DNA of 64,000 bases from Sphingobium arseniciresistens (GTDB lineage: Bacteria > Pseudomonadota > Alphaproteobacteria > Sphingomonadales > Sphingomonadaceae): assembly GCA_029167225.1 (NCBI GenBank), contig JARFNK010000009.1, positions 124,001 to 188,000 on the forward strand, given 5' to 3'. Made by a program: the position numbers and the translations under genes. Numbering within the stretch: the stretch's first letter is position 1; each line of letters opens with the position of its first letter. Below, one piece after another: positions 1-8,563 of the stretch. The notes under the pieces were generated by a model that saw only the letters and a list, made by a program, of their open reading frames with translations, was not told where the DNA came from and searched no databases.

Positions 1-772
1 CCTCGACGACGCAGGGCTTGTTCACATGGCCGCTGATCTGGAACAGCTTCGTGCCGGCGTTGTTCTCCCGCCCGAAGCTCTTGAACCAGGGCGCGCCACG
101 GCGGAGGATCGTCGGCGCAACCGCGATGCTCTCCACATTGTTCACCGTCGTCGGGCAGCCATAGAGGCCGGCGCCGGCCGGGAACGGCGGCTTCAGGCGC
201 GGCTGGCCCTTCTTGCCTTCAAGGCTCTCGATCTGCGCGGTTTCCTCGCCGCAGATGTATGCGCCCGCACCGCGATGCACGAACACGTCGAAATCATAGC
301 CGGAGCCGCAGGCATTCTTGCCCAGGAAGCCCTTTTCATAGGCCTGCTCGACAGCGGCGAAGAGCACCTTCGCCTCATAGATGAACTCGCCGCGGATGTA
401 GATATAGGCGGCGCGCGCGCGCATCGCGAAGCCGGCGACCAGCGCGCCCTCGATCAGCTTGTGCGGATCGTGGCGGATGATCTCGCGGTCCTTGCACGAA
501 CCCGGCTCGGATTCGTCCGCGTTGATGACGAGGAAGCTCGGGCGGCCATCCTTGCTTTCCTTGGGCATGAAGCTCCACTTCATGCCGGTCGGGAAGCCGG
601 CGCCACCGCGCCCGCGCAGGCCGGATGCCTTCATCTCCTCGATGATCGCGTCCTGGCCGCGTTCCAGCAGCGCCTTGGTATTGTCCCAGTCACCACGCTT
701 CATCGCGGCGTCTATGCCCCAGTCCTGGAAGCCATAGACGTTGGTGAAGATGCGGTCCTTGTCAGCCAGCAT
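1..772 (-). CDS. nuoF: NADH-quinone oxidoreductase subunit F (NuoF), partial at window edge
   Basis: This is the NADH- and FMN-binding subunit of respiratory complex I, which accepts hydride from NADH at the cytoplasmic tip of the peripheral arm. Only the first 257 codons are visible; the protein runs off the left edge, so its C-terminal 4Fe-4S region is not seen. The N-terminus carries the glycine-rich [13 protein letters not shown] nucleotide-binding motif (about residues 51-63), followed by NADESEPG and CGEET, all typical of NuoF. The ATG lies 1 nt after the stop of the small membrane gene upstream, so it is the last visible gene of the nuoA-F run. Family and start are clear. Confidence 0.96.
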   Translation of the reverse strand, partial: MLADKDRIFTNVYGFQDWGIDAAMKRGDWDNTKALLERGQDAIIEEMKASGLRGRGGAGFPTGMKWSFMPKESKDGRPSFLVINADESEPGSCKDREIIRHDPHKLIEGALVAGFAMRARAAYIYIRGEFIYEAKVLFAAVEQAYEKGFLGKNACGSGYDFDVFVHRGAGAYICGEETAQIESLEGKKGQPRLKPPFPAGAGLYGCPTTVNNVESIAVAPTILRRGAPWFKSFGRENNAGTKLFQISGHVNKPCVVE

Positions 773-773
773 C

Positions 774-923
774 CTAGCGGCCCTTCCCGATAATCTTTTC
801 AGCGAGGAAATATGCGCCCACGGCCAGCGCCAGCCCGATCACCACGCCAAGAACGGCACCGATGATCTTGATGGCCAGCACGAGCACGATCAGGCCGATG
901 ATGATGGCGACGATCGCGCTCAT
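774..923 (-). CDS. Small hydrophobic protein between nuoE and nuoF (49 aa)
   Basis: This is a 49-residue open frame filling the gap between nuoE and nuoF. Its ATG overlaps the nuoE stop codon (ATGA), and its TAG ends one base before the nuoF ATG, so it is fully embedded in the operon and probably translationally coupled. Residues 3-40 are almost entirely hydrophobic (Ile, Leu, Val, Ala, Gly), with one Lys near position 19 that could split the stretch into two short membrane segments. The tail is basic (AEKIIGKGR). I do not recognise a family and no canonical Nuo subunit sits at this place. A role in complex I assembly is only an inference from position. It is too short to exclude a chance frame, but the tight packing argues for a gene. 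Confidence 0.68.
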   Translation of the reverse strand: MSAIVAIIIGLIVLVLAIKIIGAVLGVVIGLALAVGAYFLAEKIIGKGR

Positions 924-1588
924 CCCCACTGGCTCCGATAGTCGTGGTTCTCGTCGACCATCTCGACCAGCGAGGTCGGGCCGCCCTCGGGGCAGCTCGT
1001 CTGGCGCTCGATCTGCGGGCCGATCTTGGGCTGGCGACCAGCGGCAAGATCCTCCAGCACGGCGCTCATGCTGTCGTAGGTCAGGTCTTCGTAATTATCG
1101 TCGTTGATCTGGACCATCGGCGCGTTGGCGCAGGCGCCCAGGCATTCAACCTCGGTCAGCGTGAACAGGCCGTCCGGGGTGGTATGCCCCTTCACCAGGC
1201 CACGGTTCTTGCAGGCGGCAAGCACATCGTCCGACCCGCGCAGCATGCACGGCGTCGTGCCGCACACCTGCACATGGTAACGGCCGACCGGCGCGAGGTT
1301 GTACATGGTGTAGAAGGTCGCGACCTCGTACACGCGCATATAGGCCATGCCGAGCTGCTTGCCGATATATTCCATCACCGGAACCGGCAGCCAGCCCTGC
1401 GTCTGCGTCTCGGCGCCGACCTGCCGCTGGGCAAGGTCGAGCAGCGGCATCACGGCGGACTGCTGGCGACCGGCCGGATAGCGCGCGATGACCTTCTCGG
1501 CCTGGATCGCGTTGGCGGGCGTCCATTCGAAATCGCCCCAGCGCGCGCGGGTCTCGGCCTCGTCTGGGATGTGGGGTGCGTCAGCCAT
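920..1588 (-). CDS. nuoE: NADH-quinone oxidoreductase subunit E (NuoE)
   Basis: This is the thioredoxin-fold 2Fe-2S subunit of the complex I NADH dehydrogenase module, partner of NuoF. The four cluster ligands are visible as Cys109 and Cys114 (CGTTPC) and Cys149 and Cys153 (CLGAC). The YEVATFYTMYNL segment just before them is the conserved family signature. At 222 residues it is longer than enterobacterial NuoE (about 165), with an extra C-terminal tail of roughly 40 residues, as is common in alphaproteobacteria. The start ATG overlaps the nuoD stop by one base (TAATG), and its own stop overlaps the next small gene, so translation is likely coupled through the operon. Confidence 0.96.
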   Translation of the reverse strand: MADAPHIPDEAETRARWGDFEWTPANAIQAEKVIARYPAGRQQSAVMPLLDLAQRQVGAETQTQGWLPVPVMEYIGKQLGMAYMRVYEVATFYTMYNLAPVGRYHVQVCGTTPCMLRGSDDVLAACKNRGLVKGHTTPDGLFTLTEVECLGACANAPMVQINDDNYEDLTYDSMSAVLEDLAAGRQPKIGPQIERQTSCPEGGPTSLVEMVDENHDYRSQWG

Positions 1589-2823
1589 TAGCGATCACAT
1601 TCTCCGAAAACGATGTCCATCGCGCCGAGGACGGCGGTGGTGTCGGCGAGCATGTGGCCCTTCATCATGAAGTCCATCGCCTGAAGGTGGGAAAAGGCGG
1701 TCGGGCGGATCTTGCAGCGATAGGGCTTGTTGCTGCCGTCGCTGACCAGATAGACGCCGAACTCGCCCTTGGGGCTTTCCGTGGCGACATAGACTTCGCC
1801 GGCCGGAACGTGGAAACCCTCGGTATAGAGCTTGAAGTGGTGGATGAGCGCCTCCATCGAGCGCTTCATCTCGCCGCGCTTGGGCGGGGAGACCTTGCGG
1901 TCGAAGCTGGCGATCGGCCCTTCGGGCATTTCGTTGAGGCACTGCTTCATGATCCGCGCGGACTGGCGGACCTCTTCCACGCGCACCATGAACCGGTCGT
2001 AGCAGTCGAACTGCGTACCGACGGGCACATCGAAGTCCATGCGGTCATAGACGTCGTAGGGCTGGCTCTTGCGGATATCCCACGGAATGCCGGAGCCACG
2101 GATCATCGGGCCGGAGAAGCCCCATTTCAGCGCGTCTTCCTTGCTCACGATGGCGATGTCGACATTGCGCTGCTTGAAGATGCGGTTGTCGGCCACGAGG
2201 CTGATCGCATCCTCGAACAGGCGCGGCAGGCGCGTGTCGAGCCAGTCGGCGATGTCGGTGAGCAGCTTCAGCGGCACATCCTGATGCACGCCGCCCGGAC
2301 GGAAATAGGCGCTGTGCATGCGCGCGCCGGACGCGCGCTCGAAGAAGTTGAGGCAATCCTCGCGGATTTCGAACAGCCACAGGTTGGGCGTCATCGCGCC
2401 CACGTCCATCACATGCGAACCCAGGTTCAGCATGTGATTGCAGATGCGCGTCAGCTCCGCGAAGAACACGCGCAGATATTGGGCGCGCAGCGGCACTTCC
2501 AGGTTGAGCAGCTTCTCGACCGCCAGCACATAGCTATGCTCCATGCCGAGCGGCGAGCAATAGTCGAGCCGGTCGAAATAGGGCAGCGCCTGCAGATAGG
2601 TTTTGTATTCGATCAGCTTCTCGGTGCCGCGATGGAGCAGGCCGACATGCGGGTCGCACCGCTCGACGATTTCACCGTCCAGCTCCATGACCAGACGCAG
2701 CACGCCATGCGCGGCGGGATGCTGCGGGCCGAAGTTGATCGTGTAGTTCTTGATCTCGGTATCACCCAGCGTCGGATCTTCCGCGTCGGTCAGGTGATCG
2801 AGCTTTTCGAGATAGTCGGCCAT
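1588..2823 (-). CDS. nuoD: NADH-quinone oxidoreductase subunit D (NuoD, 49 kDa)
   Basis: This is the 49-kDa subunit of complex I, which forms the quinone-binding pocket with NuoB on the membrane-proximal end of the peripheral arm. The 411-residue length fits the separate, unfused NuoD of alphaproteobacteria. Recognisable segments are [15 protein letters not shown] near the N-terminus, the [14 protein letters not shown] motif, and the family C-terminal end VFGECDR. These belong to the NiFe-hydrogenase large-subunit-like fold, without its metal-binding cysteines. The start directly abuts the nuoC stop, and the stop overlaps the nuoE start by one base. Confidence 0.97.
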   Translation of the reverse strand: MADYLEKLDHLTDAEDPTLGDTEIKNYTINFGPQHPAAHGVLRLVMELDGEIVERCDPHVGLLHRGTEKLIEYKTYLQALPYFDRLDYCSPLGMEHSYVLAVEKLLNLEVPLRAQYLRVFFAELTRICNHMLNLGSHVMDVGAMTPNLWLFEIREDCLNFFERASGARMHSAYFRPGGVHQDVPLKLLTDIADWLDTRLPRLFEDAISLVADNRIFKQRNVDIAIVSKEDALKWGFSGPMIRGSGIPWDIRKSQPYDVYDRMDFDVPVGTQFDCYDRFMVRVEEVRQSARIMKQCLNEMPEGPIASFDRKVSPPKRGEMKRSMEALIHHFKLYTEGFHVPAGEVYVATESPKGEFGVYLVSDGSNKPYRCKIRPTAFSHLQAMDFMMKGHMLADTTAVLGAMDIVFGECDR

Positions 2824-3713
2824 CAGGCTTCACCCTTCGGCGTCTTGGGGGCTGCGGGCTTGCGCTTCGGCTTGGGCGCATCGCCCTCTGCCTTGGGCTC
2901 GGCTGCCTTTCTGGGTGCGCGCGGCTTCTTCTCGGCCGAAGGCTTCGCCGCTTCCGTATTGGCGGGTTCGCCGGCACCGGTATCGGCGGGCTTCTCCGTC
3001 ACCTTGGGCGTCGGCGCAGCGGCGGGCGCTGCTGCCGGAGCAGGCGGAGGCGGCGGCGCCGAGGGCTTGGCGGCAGGCGGCGGTGGCGCTGCGGGCGCGG
3101 CAGCTGGCGCCTTTTCGTCGCCCGGCAGCACATATTGCGCGCCTTCCCACGGGCTCATGAAATCGAAGCTGCGGAAGTCCTGCGCCAGCTTCACCGGCTC
3201 ATAGACGACGCGCTTGTCTTCTTCCGAATAGCGCAGCTCGACATAACCGGTCAGCGGGAAGTCCTTGCGCTGCGGATGGCCCTTGAAGCCATAGTCGGTC
3301 AGGATGCGGCGCAGGTCGGTATTGCCGGCGAAGATCACGCCGTACATGTCGAACACTTCGCGTTCCAGCCAGCCGGCGACCGGCCAGATGTGCGTGACGG
3401 TGGGCACCGGCGTATCCTCGTCGGTCGAGGCCTTCACCCGGATGCGGTGGTTCCGCGTCACGCTGAGCAGGTGGTAGCAGACCTCGAAGCGGTCCGGCCG
3501 CTCGGGATAGTCGACGCCGGCGATTTCCATCAGCTGCTGATACTGTGCCTTGTCGCGCAGCAGCGTCATGGCATCCGCCAGCGCTTCGCGCACGACGGTG
3601 AAGCTCAGTTCGTCGGCATGATCGACGGTCTCGACCAGCATGGACCCGAGCAGGCCGCCGATTTCCTCGGCGATCCCGTCGATGGTCGCGATCTTTGGAG
3701 CAGAATGACCCAT
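2823..3713 (-). CDS. nuoC: NADH-quinone oxidoreductase subunit C (NuoC) with Pro/Ala/Lys-rich tail
   Basis: This is the 30-kDa subunit of complex I, which packs against NuoD and NuoB. The core (about residues 1-198) has the family signature around [14 protein letters not shown] and [13 protein letters not shown] (about residues 115-157). Roughly the last 100 residues form a low-complexity tail: first Ala/Pro repeats ([12 protein letters not shown]), then Lys/Ala/Pro-rich sequence resembling a basic histone-like tail. The ATG chosen lies 1 nt after the nuoB stop; a TTG 12 nt upstream would extend into nuoB and is less likely. Family NuoC without the tail is about 200 residues. The tail may be disordered or contact other subunits, but nothing in the sequence proves a role. 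Confidence 0.95.
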   Translation of the reverse strand: MGHSAPKIATIDGIAEEIGGLLGSMLVETVDHADELSFTVVREALADAMTLLRDKAQYQQLMEIAGVDYPERPDRFEVCYHLLSVTRNHRIRVKASTDEDTPVPTVTHIWPVAGWLEREVFDMYGVIFAGNTDLRRILTDYGFKGHPQRKDFPLTGYVELRYSEEDKRVVYEPVKLAQDFRSFDFMSPWEGAQYVLPGDEKAPAAAPAAPPPPAAKPSAPPPPPAPAAAPAAAPTPKVTEKPADTGAGEPANTEAAKPSAEKKPRAPRKAAEPKAEGDAPKPKRKPAAPKTPKGEA

Positions 3714-3714
3714 C

Positions 3715-4269
3715 TTAGCGCTCAATCGTCCCGATACGGCGGATCTTCCGCTGCAACTGCATCACGCCATAGAGCAGCGCCTCGGCGGTCGGCGGGCAAC
3801 CGGGGACATAGATGTCCACCGGCACGATCCGGTCGCAGCCGCGCACGACGCTGTAGCTATAGTGATAATAGCCGCCGCCATTGGCGCAGCTGCCCATGGA
3901 GATGACATATTTGGGCTCCGACATCTGGTCGTAGACCTTGCGGAGCGCCGGGGCCATCTTGTTGCAGAGCGTGCCCGCAACGATCATCACGTCCGACTGG
4001 CGCGGAGAGGCGCGCGGCGCCGCGCCGAAGCGCTCCATGTCGTAGCGCGGCATGTTCACATGGATCATCTCGACCGCGCAGCAGGCAAGGCCGAAGGTCA
4101 TCCACCACAGCGAGCCGGTGCGCGCCCAGGTGAACAAATCCTCGGTCGATGTGACCAGGAAACCCTTGTCGTTGACCTCGTCGGTCAGCGCATTGAAGAA
4201 TGCGGCATCGGGCGCTGTACCCGCCGGCACCGCTCCAAGCGTGCCAGGCCGTTCAAGCTCTACTCCCAA
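3715..4269 (-). CDS. nuoB: NADH-quinone oxidoreductase subunit B (NuoB)
   Basis: This complex I subunit carries cluster N2, the last iron-sulfur centre before quinone. The cluster ligands are visible: the Cys63-Cys64 pair in [10 protein letters not shown], Cys128 in [12 protein letters not shown] and Cys158 in [11 protein letters not shown] chose a TTG start that follows a GGAG ribosome-binding site by 7 nt and gives an N-terminus MGVELERPG; an ATG 21 nt further upstream is in frame but would overlap nuoA by 31 nt and has no better ribosome site. The gene overlaps the end of nuoA and is followed by nuoC after one base. Function is certain, the start moderately so. Confidence 0.95.
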   Translation of the reverse strand: MGVELERPGTLGAVPAGTAPDAAFFNALTDEVNDKGFLVTSTEDLFTWARTGSLWWMTFGLACCAVEMIHVNMPRYDMERFGAAPRASPRQSDVMIVAGTLCNKMAPALRKVYDQMSEPKYVISMGSCANGGGYYHYSYSVVRGCDRIVPVDIYVPGCPPTAEALLYGVMQLQRKIRRIGTIER

Positions 4270-4634
4270 TCGAGCGCTCCCTTCTTCCATGCATAAACGA
4301 GACCGAGCACCAGTTCCGCTATGAAGATCATCATCGTGGCCCAGCCGGCCCAGCCGATCTGGTTAAGGCTGACCGCCCAGGGGAACAGGAATGCCGCTTC
4401 AAGATCGAAGATGATGAAGAGGATAGCCACCAGGTAGAAGCGGACATCGAACTGGCTGCGCGGCTCTTCGAATGCGGGAAAGCCGCATTCATATTCGCTG
4501 AGCTTGGCCGGATCGGGCTTGTGCGCTCCGGTGAGCCGGCCGACCAACATCGGCAGGAACACGAAGGCGCTGGACAAGCCGAGCGCGACTGCAAGGAAGA
4601 GCAGAATCGGCAAATATTGGGCGAGATCGACCAA
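4260..4634 (-). CDS. nuoA: NADH-quinone oxidoreductase subunit A (NuoA)
   Basis: This is a small membrane subunit of complex I with three transmembrane helices, located where the peripheral arm meets the membrane arm. The 124-residue sequence has hydrophobic segments at about residues 8-30, 66-88 and 95-113. The conserved loop [20 protein letters not shown] between the first two helices includes the Cys seen in NuoA proteins. The start is TTG, preceded by GGGGA at a suitable distance; there is no usable ATG. It is the first gene of the nuo operon, so the promoter should lie in the non-coding stretch upstream, where a Fur-box-like sequence is found. Confidence 0.95.
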   Translation of the reverse strand: MVDLAQYLPILLFLAVALGLSSAFVFLPMLVGRLTGAHKPDPAKLSEYECGFPAFEEPRSQFDVRFYLVAILFIIFDLEAAFLFPWAVSLNQIGWAGWATMMIFIAELVLGLVYAWKKGALDWE

Positions 4635-4707
4635 TGGAGTCCCCTGAAGGAAATGGCGTCTGAGGGCGCTTTAGGACTGCTGCACCCGCGAAGCAAGGCC
4701 CGACGCC

Positions 4708-4726
4708 CCTGAGAATGAATCGCAAT
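4708..4726 (-). promoter_or_regulatory. Fur-box-like sequence upstream of nuoA
   Basis: Read on the minus strand, the sequence is ATTGCGATTCATTCTCAGG. It closely resembles the proteobacterial Fur-binding pattern (TTGCGAATCATTCTCA-like, from memory of the family). It lies about 75-90 nt before the nuoA start in an otherwise unannotated intergenic stretch. The surrounding 4635-4871 region holds nothing else I can identify. Binding by Fur or a related iron regulator is an inference. Confidence 0.4.
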
Positions 4727-4871
4727 TAAATGACCGAAACATGAACGGGCGCATACAGGGCATGGCACAGGCGGTCAGGCCTTCGGAAACATCTCTGTTC
4801 CCGGAGACATCATGCCTCTTGGAGCACCGACAGGCTGGATCCGGCGTGCTGCGATGCAGCACGGGGCATTT

Positions 4872-5684
4872 TCAGCGCAGCGCGCTCGCCACCAGCTTGT
4901 GCAGCTTGCTGTGGATCGCGTCGTTGCCGGCCAGGATTTCCTTGCGTTCCACCGGTTGGTCGCCACCACGGAAATCGGTCACGAAGCCGCCCGCTTCCCG
5001 CACCAGCAAGATGCCGGCGGACACATCCCAGGGCGCCAGGCCGCTTTCCCAGAAACCATCATAGCGACCCGCAGCAACATGGGCGAGGTCGAGCGCGGCC
5101 GACCCGAAGCGCCGAATGCCCGCGACAGAAGGCGCGACCGCCCCGAAGATGCGCGTCCACTGGCCCACATCGCCATGGCCGAAAAAGGGAATGCCGGTTG
5201 CGATCAGCGCGTCGGCCAGGTCGCGGCGGGCGGACACCCGCAGGCGCTGGTCATGGCGCCAGGCGCCGCGATTCTTCTCCGCCCAATAGCTTTCGTCGGT
5301 GATCGGCTGATAGATCAGGCCCGACGTCACCTCGCGCTTGCCGCTGGGCATGGGCTCTTCCACCGCGATCACGATGGCGAAGTGCGGAATGCCGTGCAGG
5401 AAGTTTGTGGTGCCATCCAGCGGATCGATGATCCAGCGGGGCTTGGTGGGATCACCGGGGATCTCGCCGCCTTCTTCCGCCAGGATGCCCCAGTCGGGGC
5501 GCGCCTTGCGCAGTTCCTCGATCACCGTCTGCTCGGCGCGCTTGTCCGCCATCGACACGAAGTCCGCCGGTCCCTTGCGGGACACCTGCAGATGCTCGAC
5601 CTCGCCGAAATCGCGGCGGAGGCGCGGCGCAGCCTTGCGCGCGGCGCGCTCCATGACGGTGAGAAGACCGGAGTGAGAAACCAT
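4872..5684 (-). CDS. suhB: Inositol monophosphatase family protein (SuhB-like)
   Basis: This is a magnesium-dependent phosphatase of the inositol monophosphatase superfamily, 270 residues. The metal-binding motifs are present: EEGGE (residues 70-74), IDPLDGTTN (86-94) and the C-terminal WDVSAG segment. Together these define the family and its Asp/Glu metal site. Bacterial members hydrolyse inositol-1-phosphate or related sugar phosphates, and SuhB also takes part in rRNA transcription in E. coli. Which role applies here cannot be told. The start MVSHSG was chosen because further upstream the sequence enters a palindromic intergenic repeat. It follows efp on the same strand. Confidence 0.9.
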   Translation of the reverse strand: MVSHSGLLTVMERAARKAAPRLRRDFGEVEHLQVSRKGPADFVSMADKRAEQTVIEELRKARPDWGILAEEGGEIPGDPTKPRWIIDPLDGTTNFLHGIPHFAIVIAVEEPMPSGKREVTSGLIYQPITDESYWAEKNRGAWRHDQRLRVSARRDLADALIATGIPFFGHGDVGQWTRIFGAVAPSVAGIRRFGSAALDLAHVAAGRYDGFWESGLAPWDVSAGILLVREAGGFVTDFRGGDQPVERKEILAGNDAIHSKLHKLVASALR

Positions 5685-5697
5685 CGAACGTCTTTCT

Positions 5698-5784
5698 CCC
5701 TTCCGTGCAGGAAGGGTCGGGGTGGAAACAGTCTGGAGGGCCTGATCCACCCTCCCCGCTTCCCGCCACATATGCGGCAGGAAG
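5698..5784. repeat. Complex inverted repeat between efp and suhB
   Basis: The stretch holds three nested or adjacent inverted repeats: CCCTTCC-GTGCA-GGAAGGG at 5698-5716, GGTGGA paired with TCCACC together with GGAGGG paired with CCCTCC in the middle, and a near-perfect 26-bp palindrome with arms cttcccgccacat / atgcggcaggaag at 5759-5784 (two mismatches). The layout resembles short intergenic palindromic repeats that are dispersed in sphingomonad genomes. It could fold in the efp-suhB transcript. No other copy of this kind is seen in the window. Confidence 0.55.
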
Positions 5785-5797
5785 CAGTTCAGCATTA

Positions 5798-6361
5798 TCA
5801 GTCGGCGCGCTTCACATATTCGCGCTCGTACACATCCACGATGATGCGCGTGCCGGTCGTGATGTGCGGGGGCACCATCACGCGCACGCCATTGTCGAGG
5901 ATCGCGGGCTTGTAGGATGCAGAGGCGGTCTGCCCCTTCACCACGGCGTCGGCCTCGACCACGGTCGCTTCGACCTGATCGGGCAGCTGGACGCTGATGG
6001 GGCGGTCCTCATACATTTCCAGAACGACATCCATGCCGTCCTGCAGGAACGCGCTCGCGTCCCCGATCAGGTCCTGCGGCAGGTTGATCTGGTCATAGGT
6101 TTCCGTGTCCATGAAGACGAGCATGTCGCCCTCGGCATAAAGATACTGGAAATCCTTGGTATCGAGCCGGATGCGCTCGACCGTCTCGGCCGAACGGAAG
6201 CGCACATTGTTCTTGCGGCCGTCGATCAGGTTCTTCAGCTCCACCTGCATGTAGGCGCCGCCCTTGCCGGGCTGGGTATGCTGAATCTTGACGGCGCGCC
6301 ACAGGCCGCCCTCATATTCGATATTGTTGCCGGGACGAATGTCCACGCCGCTGATCTTCAT
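5798..6361 (-). CDS. efp: Elongation factor P
   Basis: EF-P binds between the P and E sites of stalled ribosomes and relieves arrest at polyproline sequences. The 187-residue length and three beta-barrel domains match the family. The N-terminal domain has [18 protein letters not shown] and the conserved loop [11 protein letters not shown] with Lys33, the position that is beta-lysylated or otherwise modified in many bacteria. The C-terminal OB domain has [13 protein letters not shown]. No modification enzyme is seen nearby. The start was taken at MKISG, the standard EF-P N-terminus. It is upstream of suhB on the same strand. Proline-rich proteins in this window, such as the NuoC tail, are plausible clients, which is inference. 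Confidence 0.96.
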   Translation of the reverse strand: MKISGVDIRPGNNIEYEGGLWRAVKIQHTQPGKGGAYMQVELKNLIDGRKNNVRFRSAETVERIRLDTKDFQYLYAEGDMLVFMDTETYDQINLPQDLIGDASAFLQDGMDVVLEMYEDRPISVQLPDQVEATVVEADAVVKGQTASASYKPAILDNGVRVMVPPHITTGTRIIVDVYEREYVKRAD

Positions 6362-6525
6362 GGGAAGAGCCTGCCTGTGTCTGTAATGGTGAAAAGAGCC
6401 GGTGGCGCCTGTACCCGTCCGGGCGGCGAAGAGCAAGAGGCGCGCGCGATCACGGCCTCCCCCCACGCCCGTTCGCCAGCCTTCCTACCACCGTCACGCC
6501 CATGGGGCCCTCCTGCTGCGGCATA

Positions 6526-7608
6526 TCACTTCTGGAACAGCGCCTTCACGCCGGGCTTCACCATCTGGGCAAGGCGCGCGGCATCCCAGTTGGTCAGGCG
6601 GATGCAGCCATGGCTTTCGGTGTGCCCGATATTCTGGGGCTCAGGCGTGCCGTGGATGCCGTAATGCGGTTTCGACAGGTCGATCCATACGACGCCGACC
6701 GGACTATTCGGGCCCGGCTTCAATACCGCCTTCTCATCCTTCGCCGACGCATCCCAGAACAGGTCGGGATTATAGTGGTAGACGGGATTGCGGCTGACAC
6801 CCTTGATCGTCCAGCTGCCCAGCGGCAGCGGATCATGCCCCGACCCCATGGTCGCGGGGAATTGCGCGATCAGCCGGTCCTTGTCGTCGAACACCTTGAG
6901 CACGCCTTGCGACTTGTCCACCACCAGATGATCCGCCTGGGGTTGATCGGCGGCGATGCCCAGCGAAGCCAGCGTCTCGCCCCAGCCCCGCTCGTCGCCC
7001 TCGATCCGGGCGACGGGCTGGTCGGCGATGGCCGGCACGCGAATGACCGTGCCCGCCCCGATCTTCGTACCCGGCGCGTTCAGCGCGACCAGCGCCTGCG
7101 GCGTGGTATGGAAGCGCTCCGCCAGTTTCTCGGCAAGGTTGCGATAGGACAGGGAATCGAGGCCAGCCTGCGCGCCCATCTTCTTGGGGATCGCGGCGAA
7201 CGGGCCGCGCGCGAATCCGTCCGGTATCCGCACCAGCCGGCTCGCGGGCTGCGGATCGTCGCCGAAGAGCGCCGCGGATGTCTTGTCATCCAGTTCCCCG
7301 GTGTCGGGCAGGTCGCGCGATGCCTGGAACGCCGCGATCGCCAAAGCCAATCCAGCGCCCTTGCGGCCATCGAGGACACCGGGCGAAAACCCGGCCCGGT
7401 CCAGCGCGACCTGCTCCTTCAGGATTGCATCGTCCCGCGCCGGCGCGCCGGCTGGCTCGGCGACATGCTGGAAGGCGTAGGGATCGCTTGGCTTGGGCGC
7501 CTGCTCCGTGGCGGCGCCGTTTTGCGGCGTTTGCTCTTGCCCCTGCCGCGACAGGAAATCGCAGGCCGAACATGACAGCAAGACCGCGAGGATAAGGCGT
7601 TTGGACAA
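6526..7608 (-). CDS. L,D-transpeptidase family lipoprotein (YkuD domain)
   Basis: This is a predicted cell-envelope L,D-transpeptidase, 360 residues. The catalytic YkuD signature IHGTPEP...SHGCIRLTN lies at the C-terminus with the nucleophile Cys at about residue 335. Before it are a peptidoglycan-binding helical region (about residues 60-110) and a LysM-like segment (about 160-195, ending KIGAGTVIRVP). The N-terminus (MSKRLILAVLLSC) looks like a lipoprotein signal with a lipobox at Cys13. The TTG start follows GAGAG by 8 nt; an ATG 39 nt upstream is possible. Such enzymes form 3-3 crosslinks or attach proteins to peptidoglycan, but the exact substrate cannot be inferred. No partner genes are adjacent. 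Confidence 0.88.
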   Translation of the reverse strand: MSKRLILAVLLSCSACDFLSRQGQEQTPQNGAATEQAPKPSDPYAFQHVAEPAGAPARDDAILKEQVALDRAGFSPGVLDGRKGAGLALAIAAFQASRDLPDTGELDDKTSAALFGDDPQPASRLVRIPDGFARGPFAAIPKKMGAQAGLDSLSYRNLAEKLAERFHTTPQALVALNAPGTKIGAGTVIRVPAIADQPVARIEGDERGWGETLASLGIAADQPQADHLVVDKSQGVLKVFDDKDRLIAQFPATMGSGHDPLPLGSWTIKGVSRNPVYHYNPDLFWDASAKDEKAVLKPGPNSPVGVVWIDLSKPHYGIHGTPEPQNIGHTESHGCIRLTNWDAARLAQMVKPGVKALFQK

Positions 7609-7715
7609 GGCGATACTCTCCCATGCACGTGTCGGAAGACAACGCATGGGACATGAAAAGGGAGCCGTACCCGATCGGTCGACTCGCCCGATAGCCTTAT
7701 CCGGGGCGCGGGATG

Positions 7716-8408
7716 CTACCCGCCCAGCACTTCGCGAAATCCAGCGACGCCGGCGCCGGGACCATCCGGGTGCGCCCATACCGCGCTGCTCACCGCAATG
7801 AAGTCAGCGCCCGCCTTGATGAGCGGCGCGGCATTGGCGGGCGTGATGCCGCCGATGGCGACGCAGGGCAGCTCGAACAATGTCGTCCACCAGCTGAGGA
7901 TCGACGGGTCCGGTCGATGGAGCGTTTCCTTGGTCGGCGTCGGATAGAAGGCACCGAAGGCGACATAGTCCGCACCCGCTTCCCCGGCTTCCATCGCGAG
8001 ATGCCGGCTGTCATGGCAGGTCACGCCGATCTGCGCGGCGGGGCCAAGGATCTTGCGCGCATCGCGGGCGTCGCCATCGTCCTGGCCCAGATGCACGCCA
8101 TCGGCCCCCAACTGCTTGGCGAGCGCGATGCTGTCGTTGATGATGAAGGCGACATTGCGGTCCGCGCACAGGCGCTGCAGCGGCTCGGCCGCCTGTGCGA
8201 TCGCCTGCTCGTCAATGTCCTTCAGGCGCAGCTGGAACGCCGCGAGTTTGTCGCTGGCATCGAGCGCCGCGGCGAGCTGGTCGACGAAGCCGCCGTCGAT
8301 CCAGGGCGGGGAAATCAGGTACAGCTTGCACGCCGGACGGAAGCCCTGCTCGAAACGCGCGGCGAAATCGGGGTCCAGGGACAGTTCTTCATCGGTAAAG
8401 TCGGTCAT
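7716..8408 (-). CDS. thiE: Thiamine phosphate synthase (ThiE)
   Basis: ThiE joins HMP-pyrophosphate and thiazole phosphate to give thiamine monophosphate in the cytoplasm. The 230-residue protein has the TIM-barrel motifs of the family: FQLRLKD near the N-terminus, FIINDSIALAKQLGADGVHLGQDD in the middle (pyrophosphate and magnesium site), GVTCHDS, YVAFGAFYPT, and VAIGGITPAN at the phosphate-binding end. It lies downstream of fba on the same strand with a 155-bp gap, and is not in a thi operon; no TPP riboswitch is recognisable before it. The gap contains only an unconvincing short frame. Confidence 0.92.
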   Translation of the reverse strand: MTDFTDEELSLDPDFAARFEQGFRPACKLYLISPPWIDGGFVDQLAAALDASDKLAAFQLRLKDIDEQAIAQAAEPLQRLCADRNVAFIINDSIALAKQLGADGVHLGQDDGDARDARKILGPAAQIGVTCHDSRHLAMEAGEAGADYVAFGAFYPTPTKETLHRPDPSILSWWTTLFELPCVAIGGITPANAAPLIKAGADFIAVSSAVWAHPDGPGAGVAGFREVLGG

Positions 8409-8563
8409 GGCCGTGCCTTATACCGGCCCGCGGCCCTACGCCAGAGGGCGCTGCGACAGATCCTGACACGCCCCGATCGGGCGGAGGCCGCCAGCGCGAA
8501 CAGCGCGCCGATGGCGGCCGGCACCAGAGATACGCCGGCCGCCACGCGCAGTCTTGATGGCGC

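Noticed and set aside
1576..3204. Long open frames antisense to nuo and similar frames opposite most genes
   Set aside because: They result from high GC third positions in real genes, show no family motifs and overlap strong coding sequences.
8405..8530. A 46-codon frame with GTG start on the minus strand between fba and thiE, ending over the thiE ATG
   Set aside because: No ribosome site and a composition typical of GC-rich noise. The hydrophobic patch is short and there is no supporting context.
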